Of a DNA stretch of 64,000 bases, positions 1-9,088 are shown in pieces. Source of the stretch: Saprospiraceae bacterium UBA6168 (GTDB lineage: Bacteria > Bacteroidota > Bacteroidia > Chitinophagales > Saprospiraceae); contig DIUC01000061.1 of the NCBI GenBank assembly GCA_002435785.1, positions 1 through 64,000 on the forward strand. Reading direction: 5' to 3'. A program made the translations under genes and the position numbers. How positions within the stretch are numbered: position 1 is the first letter of the stretch; every line of letters begins with the position of its first letter. The notes under the pieces were generated by a model, which did not search any database, was not told where the DNA came from, and worked only from the letters and a program-made list of their open reading frames with translations.

Positions 1-3000
1 TTCACGTACACCATCGAAAGAAATGATTTTACCGTTCCGGCAAACGGCAGCGCCACCGTCGCATGTCCTGCGGACATCACCACGCCGACACCGCCAACAG
101 TATTGAGCGATTGTGGCGAAACAATCACGCCGACCGGCCCGGTCGTTAGTGCCACGCCAGCTTGCGAAGGCACCAAGACCTACACTTGGACCTATACCGA
201 CTGTGAGGGCAACTCGCATGATTGGGTGTTCACGTACACCATCGAAAGAAATGATTTTACCGTTCCGGCAAACGGCAGCGCCACCGTCGCATGTCCTGCG
301 GACATCACCACGCCGACACCGCCAACAGTATTGAGCGATTGTGGCGAAACAATCACGCCGACCGGCCCGGTCGTTAGTGCCACGCCAGCTTGCGAAGGCA
401 TCAAGACCTACACTTGGACCTATACCGATTGCGAGGGCAACTCGCATGATTGGGTGTTCACGTACACCATCGAACGCAACGATTTTACCGTTCCGGCAAA
501 CGGCAGCGCCACCGTTGCTTGCCCAGCCGATGCCACTTTGCCCACACCGCCAACGGTGCAGAGCGACTGCGGTGAAACAATCACGCCAACTGGCCCGGTC
601 GTTAGTGCCACGCCAGCTTGCGAAGGCATCAAGACTTATACTTGGACCTATACGGACTGCGAGGGCAACTCGCATGATTGGGTGTTCACGTACACCATCG
701 AGCGGGAGCCGTTCACGGTGCCAGCCAACGGTGGCACAACGGTTGCCTGCCCTGCCCTTGCAGTAGCGCCGACGCCGCCAACAGTGCAGAGCAACTGCGG
801 CGAGGTGCTGACGCCGACCGGCCCGGTCGTCACCAACAATCCCAACCCGCTGACCTGCGAGGGAACGAGGACCTTTGGGTGGACGTACACCGATTGCGAG
901 GGCAACACGGCCACTTGGAGCTTTACCTATACCATCGAGCGGGAGCCGTTCACGATGCCAGCCAACGGTGTGGCAACGGTGGCCTGTCCTGCATTGGCCA
1001 CACAGCCGACCCCACCAACGGTGACGAGCAACTGCGGTGAAGTATTGATACCGACCGGCCCGGTCATTGTAAACAATCCCAACCCGCTGACCTGCGAGGG
1101 CACGAGGACATTTGCATGGACGTACACCGACTGCGAAGGGAACACCGCCACGTGGAGCTTTACCTATACCATTGAGCGGGAGCCGTTCACGGTTCCGGCC
1201 AACGGTGCGGCCACGGTGGCCTGCCCAGCCCTTGCGGTAGCGCCGACCCTGCCCACGGTGCAGAGCAACTGCGGCGAGGTGCTGACACCGACCGGCCCGG
1301 TCATCACCAACAACCCCAACCCGCTGACCTGCGAGGGCACGAGGACCTTTGCGTGGACGTACACCGACTGCGAGGGGAACACGGCCACGTGGAGCTATGT
1401 CTATACCATCGAACGGGAGCCGTTCACAGTTCCGGCCAACGGTGCGGCCACGGTGGCCTGCCCAGCCCTTGCAGTAGCGCCGACGCCGCCAACAGTGCAG
1501 AGCAACTGCGGCGAGGTGCTGACGCCGACCGGCCCGGTCATCACCAACAACCCGAACCCGCTGACCTGCGAGGGCACGAGGACATTTGCGTGGACGTACA
1601 CCGATTGCGAAGGGAACACCGCTGTTTGGAGCTTCGTCTATACCATCGAACGGGAGCCGTTCACGGTGCCAGCCAACGGTGTGGCAACGGTGACCTGCCC
1701 GGCATTGGCCACCCAGCCAACGCCGCCCGTCGTCACGAGCAACTGCGGCGAGGTACTGACACCGACCGGCCCGGTCATCACCAACAACCCCAACCCGCTC
1801 ACCTGCGAGGGCACGAGGACATTTGCGTGGACGTACACCGATTGCGAAGGGAACACCGCTGTTTGGAGCTTCGTCTATACCATCGAACGGGAGCCGTTCA
1901 CGGTGCCAGCCAACGGTGTGGCAACGGTGACCTGCCCGGCATTGGCCACCCAGCCAATGCCGCCCGTCGTCACGAGCAACTGCGGCGAGGTGCTGACACC
2001 GACCGGCCCGGTCGTCACCAACAACCCGAACCCGCTGTCCTGCGAGGGCACGAGGACGTACACTTGGACGTACACGGATTGTGAAGGGAACACCGCCACT
2101 TGGAGCTTTGTATATACCGTCGAGCGGGAGCCGTTCACTGTTCCGGCCAACGGTGCGGCCACGGTGGCCTGCCCTGTATTGGCCACCCAGCCCACACCGC
2201 CCCCGGTCACCAGCAACTGCGGCGAGGTGCTGACACCGACCGGCCCGGTCGTCACCAACAACCCGAACCCGCTGTCCTGCGAGGGCACGAGGACATTTGC
2301 ATGGACCTACACAGACTGCGAGGGGAACACCGCCACTTGGAGCTTTGTATATACCGTCGAGCGGGAGCCGTTCACTGTTCCGGCCAACGGTGCGGCCACG
2401 GTGGCCTGCCCGGCCCTTGCGGTAGCGCCGACCCCGCCAACGGTGACCAGCAACTGCGGCGAGGTACTGACGCCGACCGGCCCGGTCGTCACCAACAACC
2501 CGAACCCGCTGACCTGCGAGGGAACGAGGACATTTGCGTGGACGTACACCGATTGCGAAGGGAACACCGCTGTTTGGAGCTTCGTCTATACCATCGAACG
2601 GGAGCCGTTCACGGTGCCAGCCAACGGCGGCACAATCGTGGCCTGCCCCGACCAGACCGACGCACAGCCCACGCCCCCCGTGGTGACAAGCAACTGCGGC
2701 GAGGTGCTGGCCCCGGTCGTCACCAACTCCTCCAAGCCCGGCTGCGAGGGCAACCGCAACTGGTACTTCAAGTACACGGACTGCGAGGGCAACACCGCCA
2801 CTTGGACCTTCATCTACACCGTCGAGTACCTTGAGTTCAACGTGCCGCCGAGCGAGACGCTGACCGTCGAGTGCCCGCTGAACGCCACGCAGCCCACGCC
2901 GCCAACGGTCTTCGACAACTGCGGCAAGCTGCTCAACCCGGTTGGGCCGACCATCACGAGCACCACTGGGCCCGGCGGCTGCGAGTCCGGCCGCACCTAC

Positions 3001-3300
3001 GCCTGGAAGTACGTGGACTGCGAGGGCAACGCCAAGACGTGGAGCGTGGCCTACCAGTTCCAGTACAGCGCCGACTTCTTCGTTTACCCCGACCAAGTGG
3101 ATTATGTGGGCTGCCTGGAGCACGCACAGCCGCCCGTCCCGCCCACCATCTACGACATCTGCGGGCAGGAGATAGTGGCGACGGGGCCGTTCGTCACGGA
3201 GGAGACCGACGGGGCCTGCTCCGGGACACGCACCTTCACCTACATCTATACCGACTGTGGCGGCCACTCGCACCCGTGGAGCTTCACCTATTTTGCCAAC
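1..3300 (+). repeat. tandem 228/237-bp coding repeats
   Basis: In-frame repeat units start at 103, 331 and 559 (228 bp apart) and at 787, 1024, 1261, 1498, 1735, 1972, 2209 and 2446 (237 bp apart). Divergent copies follow near 2686, 2911 and 3151. Bases 1-180 and 229-408 differ at only about one position, and the units at 1498 and 1735 are also nearly identical, so the array was duplicated or homogenised recently. Copy number may vary or be collapsed in assemblies. Confidence 0.9.
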
Positions 3301-4584
3301 GACGACCAGCCGCCGGTGGGCAACTGCCCGGGCGGCGGCAGCGCCCTCAGCGTGGACGTGACCAACCTCTCCTGCATACAAGAGGTGCCATGCCCCGAGA
3401 CGCACGACTTTACCCTGAAGGTGAAGCAACTGCTGCAGGCTGGCAACATATACGACCTGTGCAGCGGCACGGACCTCGTGGTGACGCTGGACAGCTGGAC
3501 GGCGCTGTGGGAATGCTCCGACCCGGACGGGGACGGGCAGCACACCTTCGGCAGGACGTTCTACTTCAGCATCGCCGACCAGTGCGGTAACGAGATGCCG
3601 TCGCTGTGCTCGGTGACCTACTCCGGCAAGTGCGAGCCCATCACGGCCTTCCCGCAGGATGTGTGGGGGCTGGAGGAAATGGAGACGGGCAACGAGAACA
3701 TAAACCTGACGACCATCCAGCAACTGCTGGACGCTTATGGCCCGCTGACGGTGGGGGGGGGCAACCGCTCGCTGACGCTGACGCAGGCGCAGTGCGTGGC
3801 CGACCTGCTGCCCGGGCAGGGGTTCCCGTCCGTCCTGGCCAACTGCCACCAGTCCAACTGTGGGCTGGGCTGCAACCCCGTCGGCCCGCAGGGCATGAAG
3901 AACACGCTGGCGGCGAACGCCATCGCCCTGAAACTGAGCCTGCGCTACAGTGCGACCTTCAACGGTGCCAACATGCAGGGGATGCTGGCGCAAAGCCTGA
4001 GCTGCCTGACGCTCGACCCGAACATACGTTACTGCCCGCTGGGGGGGGCGTGCCAATTGCGGGTCTTCGACGCCAACGGCGTGCCGCACACCTACCCGTA
4101 CACCATCGGGGGCCTGCTGGCACTGGTGGATTACTACCTCGGCGGCAACCTGGTGCTCTCGGACGGAGCGTCCGGTGTGTACGCTACTGCGCTGAACAAC
4201 GCACTGGGAGCGGTGACGGGGCAGTACGGCGGGCAGCAGCCCGTCAACTGTGGCACGGGCCCCGGTGCGCAGCCGGGCGGCACGGCGGACAAGGCCCTGC
4301 CGACGGGCCAACCGTCCATCAATAACGCCATGACGGTCAGCCTGGCACCGAACCCGGCGGGCAGGGAGGTGACGCTCAAGTTGTCCGATATGGGCGGCGA
4401 GCAGGAGGTGTCAATCGAAATCTACAACCAGCTCGGCCAGCGGGTGCTGGTGCGCAAGCTCGGTCAGGTGGCCTCCGTGAACGAGCGCATTGATCTGGGC
4501 GGCATCGGCAGTGGCCTGTACATCGTCAGTGTGAGGGCCGGCGGCGAGCGGTTCGAGCAGAAGCTGGTGATTAGCAAGGATTAA
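1..4584 (+). CDS. giant HYR/Ig-like repeat surface protein with T9SS type A sorting domain (5' truncated by window)
   Basis: The frame is open from base 1, so the N-terminus and any signal peptide lie outside the window; 1527 residues are visible. About 1100 residues are tandem 76-79-residue modules (CGE, TPTGPV, CEGTRTF.WTYTDCEGN, YTIEREPFTVPANG, VACP), each with about four Cys, resembling the HYR/Ig-like modules of Bacteroidota adhesins. Fourteen complete modules are visible after a partial first one. They become divergent near residue 900 and are followed by about 330 non-repetitive residues. The last ~85 residues (APNPAGREVTLKLSD, IYNQLGQRVL, GLYIVSVRAGG, QKLVISKD) form a typical type A C-terminal domain, which directs T9SS export and surface attachment. 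The role is probably adhesion or matrix structure; the ligand cannot be deduced. A hairpin terminator follows at 4643. Confidence 0.85.
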   Translation, partial: FTYTIERNDFTVPANGSATVACPADITTPTPPTVLSDCGETITPTGPVVSATPACEGTKTYTWTYTDCEGNSHDWVFTYTIERNDFTVPANGSATVACPADITTPTPPTVLSDCGETITPTGPVVSATPACEGIKTYTWTYTDCEGNSHDWVFTYTIERNDFTVPANGSATVACPADATLPTPPTVQSDCGETITPTGPVVSATPACEGIKTYTWTYTDCEGNSHDWVFTYTIEREPFTVPANGGTTVACPALAVAPTPPTVQSNCGEVLTPTGPVVTNNPNPLTCEGTRTFGWTYTDCEGNTATWSFTYTIEREPFTMPANGVATVACPALATQPTPPTVTSNCGEVLIPTGPVIVNNPNPLTCEGTRTFAWTYTDCEGNTATWSFTYTIEREPFTVPANGAATVACPALAVAPTLPTVQSNCGEVLTPTGPVITNNPNPLTCEGTRTFAWTYTDCEGNTATWSYVYTIEREPFTVPANGAATVACPALAVAPTPPTVQSNCGEVLTPTGPVITNNPNPLTCEGTRTFAWTYTDCEGNTAVWSFVYTIEREPFTVPANGVATVTCPALATQPTPPVVTSNCGEVLTPTGPVITNNPNPLTCEGTRTFAWTYTDCEGNTAVWSFVYTIEREPFTVPANGVATVTCPALATQPMPPVVTSNCGEVLTPTGPVVTNNPNPLSCEGTRTYTWTYTDCEGNTATWSFVYTVEREPFTVPANGAATVACPVLATQPTPPPVTSNCGEVLTPTGPVVTNNPNPLSCEGTRTFAWTYTDCEGNTATWSFVYTVEREPFTVPANGAATVACPALAVAPTPPTVTSNCGEVLTPTGPVVTNNPNPLTCEGTRTFAWTYTDCEGNTAVWSFVYTIEREPFTVPANGGTIVACPDQTDAQPTPPVVTSNCGEVLAPVVTNSSKPGCEGNRNWYFKYTDCEGNTATWTFIYTVEYLEFNVPPSETLTVECPLNATQPTPPTVFDNCGKLLNPVGPTITSTTGPGGCESGRTYAWKYVDCEGNAKTWSVAYQFQYSADFFVYPDQVDYVGCLEHAQPPVPPTIYDICGQEIVATGPFVTEETDGACSGTRTFTYIYTDCGGHSHPWSFTYFANDDQPPVGNCPGGGSALSVDVTNLSCIQEVPCPETHDFTLKVKQLLQAGNIYDLCSGTDLVVTLDSWTALWECSDPDGDGQHTFGRTFYFSIADQCGNEMPSLCSVTYSGKCEPITAFPQDVWGLEEMETGNENINLTTIQQLLDAYGPLTVGGGNRSLTLTQAQCVADLLPGQGFPSVLANCHQSNCGLGCNPVGPQGMKNTLAANAIALKLSLRYSATFNGANMQGMLAQSLSCLTLDPNIRYCPLGGACQLRVFDANGVPHTYPYTIGGLLALVDYYLGGNLVLSDGASGVYATALNNALGAVTGQYGGQQPVNCGTGPGAQPGGTADKALPTGQPSINNAMTVSLAPNPAGREVTLKLSDMGGEQEVSIEIYNQLGQRVLVRKLGQVASVNERIDLGGIGSGLYIVSVRAGGERFEQKLVISKD

Positions 4585-4642
4585 GACTTGAGGAGGGGGC
4601 ATTTAAAAAGGCCTACCATCTCATTAATCCCATAAAGCAAAT

Positions 4643-4680
4643 GCGGCAGTCGTCCATGATGGGTGGCTGCCGCTTTTTGT
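4643..4680 (+). terminator. intrinsic terminator after the repeat adhesin
   Basis: A 7-bp stem GCGGCAG/CTGCCGC (4643-4649 with 4667-4673), with extra CCA/TGG pairing inside, is followed directly by TTTTTGTT. It lies about 60 bp after the stop codon at 4584. Confidence 0.7.
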
Positions 4681-5073
4681 TAGGTGGAATGGGTTTCAAT
4701 CTGTACCGAAAGACCGGCAACTTCGGTCGTTTTTGCTTACCTGAGAAATTTCCGTCCTTCCCTGAAAACTGGCCACTCTTCCCTGAAAAAATTTCATTCT
4801 CGCCGCTGCTTGCCCATAACTTCGTGCCCACAGATGTTCGATGCCATTTTTTCCAGCAACTGCTTCGGCGGGGTATTGGAAAAAATGGCACAACATTTTT
4901 CGGCACCCCGCCCCGCCCCGGCAAAAACGATGAGGCGGTGGTGGTGGTAACTCAGCCTCCCATAAATAACCAAGTTTCCATTTCATCCTTAAAATGTTGT
5001 CCATGAGGAATCACGCTTTATTTCTCAATACGAAAGACCGCTCAAATGAACGTTCTTTCATAGCATCTTCAGA
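4681..5073. other. intergenic region, no gene recognised
   Basis: Short open frames here have no recognisable protein character. The stretch holds a 14-bp inverted repeat (TGCCATTTTTTCCA at 4842-4855, complement at 4877-4890, 21-nt loop). It also holds a small hairpin GACCG/CGGTC followed by TTTTT near 4712-4734. Confidence 0.4.
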
Positions 5074-5311
5074 ATGGTTTGCAAAAAGTTTGAAAAAACG
5101 AAGCACTACTTGAAAATACCCTTTTTACTGGTATTGCTTCTGACGAGCTTTTACCAAACTGGGGCAGGTGAATTAAAACGAAGCTACTGGGGGCAACCTC
5201 GTCAACGTGCCTTGCGCCACCAAGGTCAGTCTCGACCGTGGCAACAACGCTTGGGCTGGTGATATGGAGGCAACCTCTCCCGATGGCTTCGTTACCAATA
5301 TGGTTGCGTAG
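5074..5311 (+). pseudogene. frameshifted remnant of a secreted protein
   Basis: Frame 1 from 5074 encodes a lysine-rich start and a hydrophobic stretch (KIPFLLVLLLTSFYQTGAG) that looks like a signal peptide, then changes to basic low-quality sequence. From about 5189 the +1 frame encodes protein-like sequence (NLVNVPCATKVSLDRGN, then MEATSPDGFVTNMVA) that ends at the stop codon 5309-5311. The frame switch must fall between about 5177 and 5190. The second part resembles inter-domain sequence of Saprospiraceae surface proteins. Reading it as a decayed 5' end of a secreted protein is an inference. A 7-bp hairpin TCCCGAC/GTCGGGA at 5318-5335 follows. Confidence 0.35.
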
Positions 5312-5751
5312 CGCCACTCCCGACTAAGGTCGGGACAGTAATGCGCTTGTTTTGGTGCCTTGCCAGCCGACAAAATACACTCATTGAAAGGAACAACTTA
5401 GCTATCACACGTACCTTAAAGTTCAGTGAATCTGAAGTAGCGTTTAAATGTTGATTAAATCTACTTTCTTGCTTTTTGTTCTAAGTTGAATTTGGGTTAT
5501 TTGTAGCCGTAAAATTCACTTCTGCCGCCACTCATTTCAGTATTTTTATAAAACCTATCGGTCAGAACTGATTTTTTTTAATGATTATTTGGAGGAGGGT
5601 ACTTCTTTGGTTTTTTTTCCTAACTGCGTCAAAAATCCAAGATGTCCTATGCTCAACCTTTAAAACAAATCCTGCTATGGCAATACCTGTGGGGTGAGAC
5701 TTCGGTTTTTTCACCAGACAGCATTTGTACATGCGTTAAATCAACTGTGCC
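5312..5751. other. intergenic region before the glutaminase gene
   Basis: A/T-rich sequence with the small hairpin at 5318-5335. No coding frame with protein character and no clear TAnnTTTG promoter were seen. Confidence 0.4.
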
Positions 5752-7341
5752 ATGGAGTATAACCCATCGCTTCCCGAATTGTCCAATGACGATTTTGCGC
5801 TGAAAATTACCCCGCTGTTCCAGATAATGGACGTGGAGAACAAGGGGGTCATTGCGAGCGAACAATTGTTTTATTACCTCCGCAAGCAGGGCATATTGCT
5901 GGATGACCCGCGCATGCAAAAAACACTGTCGGATTTGCTGAATGGGAAGCCCGGTGAGCCGATGTACCGCTTCATCGTCCCGTCGGAGCTGCGGCAGATG
6001 ATAAAACAAAATTCGGTGGTGAAAAACGTGTTCCAAAAGAACTTCGTCATTCCCGACTTCGAGGACTTTTGCCTTGACATAGAGGACATTTACAATGACA
6101 CATTGGGGAACAGGGGGGGGAGCGTGGCATCCTATATCCCTCAACTGGCGCGTGTGGAGCCTGAGCAGTTTGCGGTATCTATATGCACCATAGACGGGCA
6201 GCGGTTCTCGCTCGGCGACTATACCACCAATTTTGGCCTGCAGTCCACCTGTAAGCCCATCAATTACTGCATTGCCATGCAGGAGCACGGCGAGGAGAAG
6301 GTCCACAACCATGTGGGCCGGGAGCCGAGCGGGCGGTCTTTCAACGAGCTGTCGCTCAACGCCGCCGGGCTGCCACACAACCCGTTGATAAACGCTGGGG
6401 CCATCATGTGCAACTCCCTGATTCGCAACAAATGGGGGCTGGCCGACCGCTTTGATTATGTGTTCAATACCTGGAAAAAACTTTGCGCCAGCAATGGAGT
6501 CTCCTTCAACAATGCCGTTTACCTATCCGAGCGCCAGACCGCCGACCGCAACTTTGCGCTGGCGTATTTCATGCGGGAAAGCGGTGCTTTCATGGAAGGC
6601 GTGAACCTGACCGAGACCCTGGAATTTTACTTTCAGTGCTGCTCCATTGAATCCTGTACGCACAATTTGGCCACGGCAGCCGCCACCCTGGCCAATGCGG
6701 GCATCAACCCACTCTCTGGCGAGAAAATCTTTGATGAGCGGGTGGTCCAACATTGCCTGTCCTTGATGCTGAGTTGTGGCATGTACGACTTTTCTGGCGA
6801 GTTCGCCTTCCGAATCGGTGTACCCGCCAAGAGCGGCGTGTCAGGCGCCTTGTTTGTGGTCATCCCCAACCTTATGGGCATCAGCATCTGGTCGCCCCGC
6901 CTCGACAAGCATGGCAACAGTGTGCGTGGCGTGGAATTTTGCGAGCGTTTAATTGAAAAATACAGCTTTCACAACTATGACTCCCTGACCCGTGAGACGG
7001 ACAAGAAAAACCCCCGCAAACGCAAGAACGAGGACTTGGTGAACCAGATAGTCCGGCTGATTTATGCTGCCACCAATGGGGACTTGGACGAGATAAAGCG
7101 GCTGGAATCATTCGGCACCGACCTGAACTCTGCCGACTACGACGGGCGCACGGCCCTCCATTTGGCCGCAGCCGAAAACCAAATTGACGTTGTGAGGTAC
7201 CTTATTGAGCGGAATGTCAACCTGACACCAGTGGACCGCTGGGGAGGCATACCATTGGATGATGCTAAACGACATGGAAATGACGAAATTATAATGCTAC
7301 TTGAGGGGAAGCATATCGGGGACGAAACGTTGGTAAAATAG
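5752..7341 (+). CDS. glsA: animal-type (KGA/GLS-like) glutaminase with ankyrin repeats
   Basis: Hydrolyses L-glutamine to glutamate and ammonia in the cytoplasm. At 529 aa it is far longer than the ~310-aa bacterial glutaminases. It shows the three-part layout of animal kidney-type glutaminase: an EF-hand-like helical N-terminus (residues 1-130), a beta-lactamase-like glutaminase domain (about 140-420), and two C-terminal ankyrin repeats (about 440-515, DYDGRTALHLAAAENQIDVV). The catalytic Ser165-x-x-Lys168 pair (STCKP) is present. So are VGREPSGRSFNEL, NPLINAGAI, SCGMYDFSGEFAF and GVPAKSGVSG. An in-frame stop lies 15 nt upstream, so the ATG at 5752 is the first possible start. The next gene encodes an ammonium channel 165 bp downstream, which suggests linked nitrogen metabolism. 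Confidence 0.93.
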   Translation: MEYNPSLPELSNDDFALKITPLFQIMDVENKGVIASEQLFYYLRKQGILLDDPRMQKTLSDLLNGKPGEPMYRFIVPSELRQMIKQNSVVKNVFQKNFVIPDFEDFCLDIEDIYNDTLGNRGGSVASYIPQLARVEPEQFAVSICTIDGQRFSLGDYTTNFGLQSTCKPINYCIAMQEHGEEKVHNHVGREPSGRSFNELSLNAAGLPHNPLINAGAIMCNSLIRNKWGLADRFDYVFNTWKKLCASNGVSFNNAVYLSERQTADRNFALAYFMRESGAFMEGVNLTETLEFYFQCCSIESCTHNLATAAATLANAGINPLSGEKIFDERVVQHCLSLMLSCGMYDFSGEFAFRIGVPAKSGVSGALFVVIPNLMGISIWSPRLDKHGNSVRGVEFCERLIEKYSFHNYDSLTRETDKKNPRKRKNEDLVNQIVRLIYAATNGDLDEIKRLESFGTDLNSADYDGRTALHLAAAENQIDVVRYLIERNVNLTPVDRWGGIPLDDAKRHGNDEIIMLLEGKHIGDETLVK

Positions 7342-7506
7342 GGATGCCAATTTCTTTTTAAATTCAAACGGCACGAATTATTGCGCTCGCTATTGCTGGG
7401 TTAGGCTTTGCTGCAGCTCAAAATTGTCGCAAATTGGCTATGCCAAGAGCATATCGCTAATGTGTCTTACGGATGAGCATCATCAACATGCAAAATACCT
7501 TTAATC

Positions 7507-8841
7507 ATGACTTTTTTGCAAAAAAAACTGATAGGCAACAGCCGTAAAGTAGCGGTTGTCTTCTTTCTGATATTCATTGCCTTGTCCTTTATGTCGGCAT
7601 TTTATCCGTCAAACCATCCGGACGGCGGCCCCTTCGACACCGGGAACATCGCTTTTATGTTGTCGGCTTCTGGGCTGGTATTGCTGATGACGCCAGGGCT
7701 GTCGTTTTTTTATGGCGGCATGGTCAACGCCCGGAGCATCATCTCCACCATGTTGCAGAGTTTTGTCACGCTTGGCATCGTCAGTCTTCTATGGTACGTG
7801 GTGGGGTTCAGTCTCGCCTTCGGCGAGGACATTGGGGGCGTCATCGGTGACCCCAGGACTTTCCTGTTTTTTGACAACGTGGGCCTGGCGGCCAACGACC
7901 GGATGGGGACGGCACTGCCCTTCGTGTTGTTTGCGGCTTTTCAGTTAAAGTTTGCCATCATCACCCCGGCGCTCATCACTGGTTCTTTTGCCGAGCGGGT
8001 TCGTTTTTGGGGCTATGTGGTATATGTTTGCCTGTTTACGCTGTTGATATATTGCCCATTGGCACACATGACCTGGCATCCCGATGGGCTGTTTTTCAAA
8101 ATGGGTGTACTCGATTTTGCAGGTGGCTCGGTGGTGCATATTTCAGCAGGGTTTGCGGCTTTGGCGGGGGCCATTCACCTTGGTCGCCGGAAAACGCATT
8201 TGGAGCAAAAGTCCCATACCCCGTTCAATGTGCCCTATGTCATCCTTGGCACGGGCTTGTTGTGGTTTGGATGGTTTGGGTTCAATGCGGGCAGCGCACT
8301 TGAATCCAATTCGCTGGCCGTGGTGGCGTTCATCAATACCAATTTGGCCTCGGCCTCGGCCATGCTGGCATGGCTGCTGTTCGACACGGCGAGGGGGAAA
8401 AAAGCCTCAGCCGTGGGAGCCTGTGTCGGGGCGGTGGTCGGCTTGGTGGCGATTACCCCTGCGGCAGGGTTTGTCAGCTTCGGCAGCAGCATCCTCATCG
8501 GCGTCATAGCGAGCGTGGTGTGCAATTATGCCGTCCACTGGAAAACCCAGTCCGATGTGGACGACACCCTCGACGTTTTCCCCTGCCACGGGGTCGGCGG
8601 CATCGTTGGCATGATACTCACGGCAGTCTTCGCAAAAGAAGGGGGACTTATCACAGGCCAGACCAACCTGTTCCTCAACCACCTGATTGCCTTGTTGTTG
8701 GTCAGCGCCTTTACCTTTTTCGGTGCCTTGCTATTGTACCGCTTGGTAGGGGTTTTCACTCCACTTCGTGTAACGGAATCAGAGGAACTGCTGGGGTTGG
8801 ACATATCCCAGCATGAGGAATCGGTTTTTTCGGAGGGGTAG
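7507..8841 (+). CDS. amt: ammonium transporter (Amt/MEP/Rh family)
   Basis: Inner-membrane ammonium channel of 444 aa with about 11-12 hydrophobic segments. The Amt signatures are clear: FFYGGMVNARS near residue 70, DFAGGSVVHISAG with pore His211, WFGWFGFNAGSA, and FPCHGVGGIVG with pore His361. The first TM segment (VAVVFFLIFIALSFMSAFY) could act as a signal segment. The C-terminus is short, without a fused PII or kinase domain, and no glnK gene is adjacent. It follows the glutaminase gene in the same direction, 165 bp away, and a strong terminator lies downstream. Import of ammonium, or recapture of leaked ammonium, is the family role; coupling to the glutaminase is inferred. Confidence 0.95.
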   Translation: MTFLQKKLIGNSRKVAVVFFLIFIALSFMSAFYPSNHPDGGPFDTGNIAFMLSASGLVLLMTPGLSFFYGGMVNARSIISTMLQSFVTLGIVSLLWYVVGFSLAFGEDIGGVIGDPRTFLFFDNVGLAANDRMGTALPFVLFAAFQLKFAIITPALITGSFAERVRFWGYVVYVCLFTLLIYCPLAHMTWHPDGLFFKMGVLDFAGGSVVHISAGFAALAGAIHLGRRKTHLEQKSHTPFNVPYVILGTGLLWFGWFGFNAGSALESNSLAVVAFINTNLASASAMLAWLLFDTARGKKASAVGACVGAVVGLVAITPAAGFVSFGSSILIGVIASVVCNYAVHWKTQSDVDDTLDVFPCHGVGGIVGMILTAVFAKEGGLITGQTNLFLNHLIALLLVSAFTFFGALLLYRLVGVFTPLRVTESEELLGLDISQHEESVFSEG

Positions 8842-8917
8842 GAGACGGGGTTGAAAAATGGCCTTGATAAGCCTAATTTCAAGGGTTTCAACTGCATCCA
8901 AAAGAAGGCAGGTGGCA

Positions 8918-8962
8918 AAAAATCGGCGACCGTCCCAAATGGACGGTCGCCGATTTTTGTTT
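8918..8962 (+). terminator. strong intrinsic terminator after amt
   Basis: A perfect 18-bp stem (8918-8935 with 8941-8958), loop CAAAT, with A-rich left and T-rich right flanks. It can work in both directions. It lies upstream of the likely kinase start at 9089, which argues against a kinase start near 8858. Confidence 0.9.
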
Positions 8963-9088
8963 GCTTTTGCTTGTTTTTGCTTTCCTTTGAACCGGGCGAA
9001 CCGTTTTTCAAGCACGGAGAAACAGCGGCCAGAAAGCAATATTGGGGAAATTCGCTTAACCCCCGTTGTGGCAGAACTAAATCGGGTC

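Noticed and set aside
678..2834. Several 70-240-codon frames on both strands in the adhesin repeats
   Set aside because: They repeat with the 228/237-bp unit and only reflect the open adhesin frame.
4641..5006. A 121-codon plus-strand frame after the adhesin
   Set aside because: It begins inside the terminator hairpin, crosses an inverted repeat and has no protein-like composition.
8858..9088. N-terminal extension of the histidine kinase
   Set aside because: It would translate through an 18-bp terminator stem. The signal peptide starts at 9089.
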